A stretch of 64,000 nt of DNA, from contig NZ_BMJY01000009.1 in assembly GCF_014643695.1 (NCBI RefSeq), forward strand, positions 48,452-112,451, in the 5' to 3' direction. The notes under the pieces were generated by a model that ran no database searches, had not been told where the DNA came from, and was given only the letters and a program-made list of their open reading frames with translations. Below are positions 60,261-64,000 of the stretch, piece after piece; the stretch's first letter is position 1, and each line of letters begins with the position of its first letter. The stretch comes from Microbacterium album. GTDB taxonomy: Bacteria > Actinomycetota > Actinomycetes > Actinomycetales > Microbacteriaceae. The position numbers were made by a program, and so were the translations under genes.

Positions 60261-61072
60261 CGTCCTCCATCCGCACCGCCGGCGCAGCACCGGTCGATCG
60301 TGGTCTTCCATTCTGTCGGATCCGAGCCTCGCCCCGGGGCGACGTGCACAAGCACCTCGACGTTCCCGTGCGTCCCCTGGATGGGAGACGCCAGGACGCC
60401 CAGGGTGCCCATGCCGGCATCCCGCGCGCTGAACAGCACCTCGGTCACGGCATCCGAGCGCAGGCCGGGATCCGTCACGACTCCCCCGCGCACGCGGGTG
60501 CGTCCGACCTCGAACTGCGGCTTCACGAGCAGCACGACGTCCGCATCCGGGGCGGCGACCCGCGCGACGGCGGGAAGCACGTGGGTGAGTGAGATGAACG
60601 ACAGGTCGCCCGTGATGACGGACGGGGCGGCAGTCACCCCGCTGGCGGCGGCGAGCGTCTCCGCGGTCATGTGGCGGACGTTGAACCCCTCGACCACCCG
60701 TACCTCCGCGTCGAGCGCGACCTGCGGGGCGAGCTGGCCGTGACCGACGTCGACGGCGAGCACCGGCTCCGCGTCGCGCTCGCGCAGCACCTGCGTGAAG
60801 CCGCCGGTCGACGCCCCCATGTCGAGCGCGACGCGGCCGGCCGGGTCGATCCCGAATCCGTCGAGCGCCCGGACGAGCTTGTGCGCGGCCCGGCTGACGT
60901 AGTGGTCGAGCGCGGTGACCGTGATGTCGGCAGCCGCGTCGACACGCAGCGACGCCTTGGCCGCGACGCGGCCGCCGACCAGGACGCGGCCCGCCTCGAT
61001 CAGCGCCGCGGCATGTGTCCGCGAGCGCGCCAGTCCGCGGGCGGCGAGGGCGGAGTCGAGGCGCGAGCTCAT
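60257..61072 (-). CDS. tlyA: TlyA-family rRNA 2'-O-methyltransferase
   Basis: 271 residues. N-terminal S4 domain (RLDSALAARGLARSRTHAAALIEAGRVLVGGRVAAKASL) and an FtsJ-like SAM domain (VALDMGASTGGFTQVLRERDAEPVLAVDVGHGQL, then DLSFISLTHVLPAV, VLLVKPQFEVGR). In mycobacteria TlyA methylates 16S and 23S rRNA and determines capreomycin susceptibility. It overlaps the small gene upstream by 4 bp. Confidence 0.94.
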   Translation of the reverse strand: MSSRLDSALAARGLARSRTHAAALIEAGRVLVGGRVAAKASLRVDAAADITVTALDHYVSRAAHKLVRALDGFGIDPAGRVALDMGASTGGFTQVLRERDAEPVLAVDVGHGQLAPQVALDAEVRVVEGFNVRHMTAETLAAASGVTAAPSVITGDLSFISLTHVLPAVARVAAPDADVVLLVKPQFEVGRTRVRGGVVTDPGLRSDAVTEVLFSARDAGMGTLGVLASPIQGTHGNVEVLVHVAPGRGSDPTEWKTTIDRCCAGGADGGR

Positions 61073-61242
61073 TCGCGCGGCGACGACCCGCCGGGATCCG
61101 CGGGCCCCTGCTCCAGACGGCGCGCCAGCTCGTCGTGCAGGCTCGCGTATGCGGCGGCCCGATCGGCCAGCGGCTGCGCCTCGATGATGCGCACGCGGCT
61201 CACCAGGCCCTCGCCGGGTCCGTCGTCGGTCGCCTCGCTCAC
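61069..61242 (-). CDS. Small conserved-type protein between the HAD and tlyA genes
   Basis: 57 residues starting VSEATDDGPGEGLVSRVRIIEAQP and continuing as one long helix ADRAAAYASLHDELARRLEQGPA with an acidic or Gly-rich end. Similar tiny ORFs sit before tlyA in other actinobacteria. The GTG at 61242 has GGAGGG almost touching it; the GTG 39 bp in (VSRVRIIEAQP) has CGAGGG at better spacing, so the product may be 44 residues. The stop overlaps tlyA as ATGA. Confidence 0.6.
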   Translation of the reverse strand: MSEATDDGPGEGLVSRVRIIEAQPLADRAAAYASLHDELARRLEQGPADPGGSSPRE

Positions 61243-61312
61243 CCCTCCAGCGTACGGCTTCGACGCGGTCCGGCGCCGGTGCTCACGCCGGCGCTTCGCG
61301 GCGCGTGGTGTG

Positions 61313-62353
61313 TCAGCGCCGCGGCGAGAGGAACGGGTCGGCGGTGAGGCGCTCGGGCACGCGGAACCCGAAGATCTGGCGGCCGGTGTCCCAGATGGCC
61401 TTCGCGGCCGCGCGCAGCAGGTCGATCGGAGCGCCCTCGGAGACGATGCGCACGTCGGGTCCGTCGATGCGAACCGCCGCGTCGCGCACCCACACGGTGT
61501 CGCCCTTCACGCGGGCAACCGGGTACGGCTCGAACAGCTCGCGCAGGTCGGACAGGATGTACGTGGGGCGCCCGTCCTTCGGCGCGGCGAGCACGTGCTT
61601 GGGGCGGTCGATGCCCGTGAGCACGAGCGCGGAGGGCACTCCGGCGCGGTTCGCCCCCAGGATGTCCGTGTCGAGCCGGTCGCCGAGGAACAGCGGCGAC
61701 TTCGCCGAGAAGCGGGCCACGGCCTCGTGGAAGATCGGCGCCTCGGGCTTCCCCGCGACCGTCGCGAGCCGCCCGACGGCCGTGTGCACGGCGGACACCA
61801 GCGTGCCGTTGCCCGGCGCCACGCCGCGGGCCTGCGGGATCGTCCAGTCCGTGTTGGTGGCGATCCACGGGATGCCGCCGTCCTCCTCGGGCACCTGCAG
61901 CGCGTAGGCGGCCTCCGCGAGCTCGACCCACGAGACCTCGGGCGCGAAGCCCTGCACGACCGCCGCCGGGTCGTCGTCGGCGCTGCGCGTCACCACGAAG
62001 CCCGCCTTCTCGACCTCGACGACGAGACCCTCACCGCCCACGACGAGGATCGTCGATCCCGCCGGAAGCCGGTCCGCGAGCAGGCGCATCGCTGCCTGGG
62101 GACTCGTGACGACCTCGTCCGGCCGCGTCGGCAGGCCCAGCTCGGCGAGGTGCGCGGCGACGGCTGCGTCCGTGCGGGAGGCGTTGTTGGTGATGTATCC
62201 GAGCCGACGCCCGCCGTCTGCGGCCCGACGGAGGCTCTCCACGGCATGCGGAATCGGCCCGGGCCCCGCGTAGACCACGCCATCCAGGTCGGCGAGCACG
62301 ACATCGACGCCCTCGATCGGCGCCGGGCCGGTCTTCTTAGAAAAGAGCGCCAT
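61313..62353 (-). CDS. HAD-IIA family hydrolase
   Basis: 346 residues. Motif I DLDGVVYAGPGPIPHAVE (nucleophile Asp), motif II ITNNASRTD, motif III Lys in VAGKPEAPIF and motif IV FLGDRLDTDILGANRAG: the NagD/PGP-type HAD-IIA phosphatase set. The substrate is probably a phosphoglycolate- or nucleotide-like metabolite. The C-terminal 60 residues are an actinobacterial addition. The start overlaps the upstream TPR gene by 17 bp. Confidence 0.92.
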   Translation of the reverse strand: MALFSKKTGPAPIEGVDVVLADLDGVVYAGPGPIPHAVESLRRAADGGRRLGYITNNASRTDAAVAAHLAELGLPTRPDEVVTSPQAAMRLLADRLPAGSTILVVGGEGLVVEVEKAGFVVTRSADDDPAAVVQGFAPEVSWVELAEAAYALQVPEEDGGIPWIATNTDWTIPQARGVAPGNGTLVSAVHTAVGRLATVAGKPEAPIFHEAVARFSAKSPLFLGDRLDTDILGANRAGVPSALVLTGIDRPKHVLAAPKDGRPTYILSDLRELFEPYPVARVKGDTVWVRDAAVRIDGPDVRIVSEGAPIDLLRAAAKAIWDTGRQIFGFRVPERLTADPFLSPRR

Positions 62354-63902
62354 CGGGTCGGTCCCCCTCCTCGCTGTCCGCGGCGGTCCCCTCCCCGCTG
62401 CCCGGTTCGGCCGCCGTCTCGATGGCGGACGAGCCATCCGCCTCGCCGGCGCCCGCTTCCGGGGCGCCATCGACCTCGGCGAGGATCTCCGCGACCTCGT
62501 CCTCGACCGTCAACTCGTCCTCGTCCTCGACCGTGACGTCCTCGCCCGCGATCTCGGCAGGCGCTTCGGCCGATTCCGTCTCCTCGCCGACCTCGTCCCC
62601 GTCGTCGGACGAATCGAGGTCCACGGGCAGCTGCTCGGTGTCGGCGTCGTCGAGCTCGACGATGTCGAACTCGTCCTGGTCGCCGCCCAGCACCTCCTCC
62701 GCGATCTCGGCGCGACGTCGCCACTGCGCGGCCTCGTCCTTCAGGCAGAGGTCCTCGAGCACGTTCGCCCGGGCCGCGAACAGGCCGGGACTCCACTCGA
62801 ACGCCCGATCGGGGTCGAGTTCGGGGATGTCCAGCTCGACGAGCGCGAGCTGCGTCTGTCCCAGGTCGAGGCGCGCACCGGACATCGCGATCGCGAGCTC
62901 GACGCGCACGGACGCGGACAGCGTGTCGCGGTCGACCGCGCGGCCCTCCTCCAGCGCCCGCTCGGGACGCCCCATGCCGCGCTCGCTGTCGACGATGAGC
63001 GCGATGAGGTCGTCTCGTCCCGTGATGCGACGGTGCGTCCTCAGCTCGCGCAGCGCGAGCGCATAGTCGCCGATCGTGTAGGCGGTGATGGCGAGCGTCT
63101 CGCGCGCGACCGCCACGCGGCCGGCATGGCGAACCGCCGCGAGGGCGTGCTCGTGCGCGAGCTCGGGGGCCTCGTCGAGGCTCCGTGCGGCCATCGCGAG
63201 GTGCCGCGCCACGCGCTCCGCATTCTCCTTGCTCAGCGTCTTCAGCTCGTTGCGCGCGGAGCCGGGAAGGTCACGTGCCTGGATCTCGTCGGGAAGGGGC
63301 GGGTCCGGGATGCGCACAGACTCCGGGGGACGCGAGCCGGTGCGGCCGTCGTCTCGGCCGCCGTCGCGGCGTGCGGCGGGACGACGATCACCGAAGCGCC
63401 GGTCGCCGTCGCGCGCCGGACGACGGTCGCCGTCGCGGAACGGACGCGGCCGATCGCCATCACGGGCCGGACGCCCACGCTCACCGTCACGGAACGGACG
63501 CCCACGCTCACCGTCGCGGGAAGGGCGTGCACGATCACCGTCGCGCTGGGGACGACCCGATGAGCCCCCGCGCGGAAAACCGGAGCGGTCGTCGTCGCGC
63601 TGCGGGCGCCCCGAGGAGGAACCGCGGCCGAAGCCCCGCCGCTCACCATCCCGCTGCGGACGGCGCTCGGCCGAGCTATGGCGCCGCCGTTCGCCATCCC
63701 GGTGGGGGCGATCCTCACCGCGGCCATAGCGCGGCTTTTCGCCATCGCGCTGGGGACGCCCGTCGCTGCGGGCACCGCCGGCCCCGCGGGCGCCATCGCG
63801 TCCGCCCCGCGGACCGCCGCCCGGGCGCTGCTGAGAAGCGTCGCGGCGATCACCGCGATCCTGTCGCCCACGGTCTGGGCGGTCGCCGTCCTCCGCAGCC
63901 AT
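62337..63902 (-). CDS. TPR-containing protein with Arg-Asp-Gly repeat N-terminus
   Basis: 521 residues. The first 200 are low complexity with about a dozen RDG(E/D)R(G/R)RP(F/A)-type units, strongly basic and probably disordered and nucleic-acid-binding. Residues about 215-400 form TPR-like helices (ARHLAMAARSLDEAPELAHEHALAAVRHAGR, TLAITAYTIGDYALALRELRTHRRITGR, AIMSGARLDLGQTQLALVELD-type). The C-terminal 100 are very acidic. Similar genes are annotated as hypothetical or primosomal proteins in this family. The ATG at 63902 has GAGGAG at good spacing. First gene after the rRNA operon. Confidence 0.75.
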   Translation of the reverse strand: MAAEDGDRPDRGRQDRGDRRDASQQRPGGGPRGGRDGARGAGGARSDGRPQRDGEKPRYGRGEDRPHRDGERRRHSSAERRPQRDGERRGFGRGSSSGRPQRDDDRSGFPRGGSSGRPQRDGDRARPSRDGERGRPFRDGERGRPARDGDRPRPFRDGDRRPARDGDRRFGDRRPAARRDGGRDDGRTGSRPPESVRIPDPPLPDEIQARDLPGSARNELKTLSKENAERVARHLAMAARSLDEAPELAHEHALAAVRHAGRVAVARETLAITAYTIGDYALALRELRTHRRITGRDDLIALIVDSERGMGRPERALEEGRAVDRDTLSASVRVELAIAMSGARLDLGQTQLALVELDIPELDPDRAFEWSPGLFAARANVLEDLCLKDEAAQWRRRAEIAEEVLGGDQDEFDIVELDDADTEQLPVDLDSSDDGDEVGEETESAEAPAEIAGEDVTVEDEDELTVEDEVAEILAEVDGAPEAGAGEADGSSAIETAAEPGSGEGTAADSEEGDRPDGALF

Positions 63903-63932
63903 ATCCACTCCTCTATACTGCCCGGTAAATGC

Positions 63933-63964
63933 AGAAGGGCCACCCAGCGTTGGGTGGCCCTTCT
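63933..63964 (-). terminator. rRNA operon terminator
   Basis: AGAAGGGCCACCCA (63933-63946), loop GCGT, and the exact complement at 63951-63964 form a 14-bp stem about 10 bp past the 5S gene on the minus strand. It is the expected strong terminator of the rRNA operon and separates it from the TPR gene. Confidence 0.85.
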
Positions 63965-63973
63965 GTTAAAGGA

Positions 63974-64000
63974 AGTCCGGCGGTGTCCTACTCTCCCACA
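63974..64000 (-). rRNA. rrf: 5S rRNA, 3' end only
   Basis: On the minus strand the last bases read TGTGGGAGAGTAGGACACCG followed by CCGGACTT, the conserved 3' end of actinobacterial 5S rRNA. The rest, and presumably the 23S and 16S genes, lie beyond position 64000. The exact 3' end within 63974-63977 is uncertain. Confidence 0.85.

Noticed and set aside
63400..63860. Regular DNA repeats possibly a CRISPR array
   Set aside because: Units are short, imperfect and in frame within an Arg-rich protein segment; no constant repeat with unique spacers and no cas genes.

Overview
The window is high-GC actinobacterial DNA, most probably from a Microbacterium-like member of the Microbacteriaceae. The reasons are GTG/TTG starts, dense 4-bp ATGA gene overlaps, and the core order tlyA-nadK-recN-pyrG-Nudix-xerD ... 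parA-scpA-scpB-rluB-tyrA-cmk-der. It begins inside a secreted amidase gene and ends in the 3' end of a 5S rRNA gene.

1-20.3 kb is accessory metabolism and regulation. It holds a TerC-type gene behind a probable yybP-ykoY (Mn2+) riboswitch, and several one-component regulator/target pairs: TetR-VOC, TetR-SDR, TetR-GMC oxidase-MFS, MerR, TetR-hydrolase-CPBP, ArsR-SRPBCC and XRE. Many have readable operators. One TetR regulator has three copies of TGAGTG-N6-CACTC(A/T), placed to control itself, a GMC oxidase and a DHA2 efflux pump.

20.7-30.8 kb is a foreign, more A/T-rich genomic island ending at tRNA-Pro(GGG). On its left it abuts a 5'-truncated NYN-domain gene. Its cargo is two nested modules. 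The first is a TIR + SLOG + Mrr-like nuclease operon facing a ThsB-like TIR gene. The second makes or handles unusual DNA bases: a thymidylate-synthase homologue fused to an Nmad1 domain, a HMUDK/aGPT-Pplase-family protein, and an Nmad2 protein that shares an operon with the ThsB-like TIR. I read the whole as a candidate antiphage system combining nucleotide signalling with base hypermodification; the function is inferred. The right side holds a frameshifted IS1249-like element, a remnant IS481-type end, and an intact IS481-family element flanked by a 15-bp direct repeat copied from the 3' end of the tRNA.

30.9-39.6 kb is core: GNAT, S4-domain protein, Nudix-PIN fusion, then the minus-strand operon parA-scpA-scpB-rluB-tyrA-cmk-der (chromosome segregation, ribosome assembly, nucleotide and tyrosine synthesis).

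39.7-51.4 kb looks like an insertion into that core order, separating parA from xerD. It carries a MacAB-like export system (adaptor, ATPase, permease), an acidic lipoprotein, a D-Ala-D-Ala carboxypeptidase, and a large LAATG-anchored surface protein translationally coupled to an O-antigen-ligase-like membrane protein: an envelope-focused cluster.

51.4-64 kb returns to core genes: xerD, Nudix, pyrG, a DUF2207 membrane protein, recN, nadK, tlyA, a small conserved-looking ORF, a HAD phosphatase, a TPR protein with an Arg-rich repeat N-terminus, then the rRNA operon terminator and the 5S 3' end.
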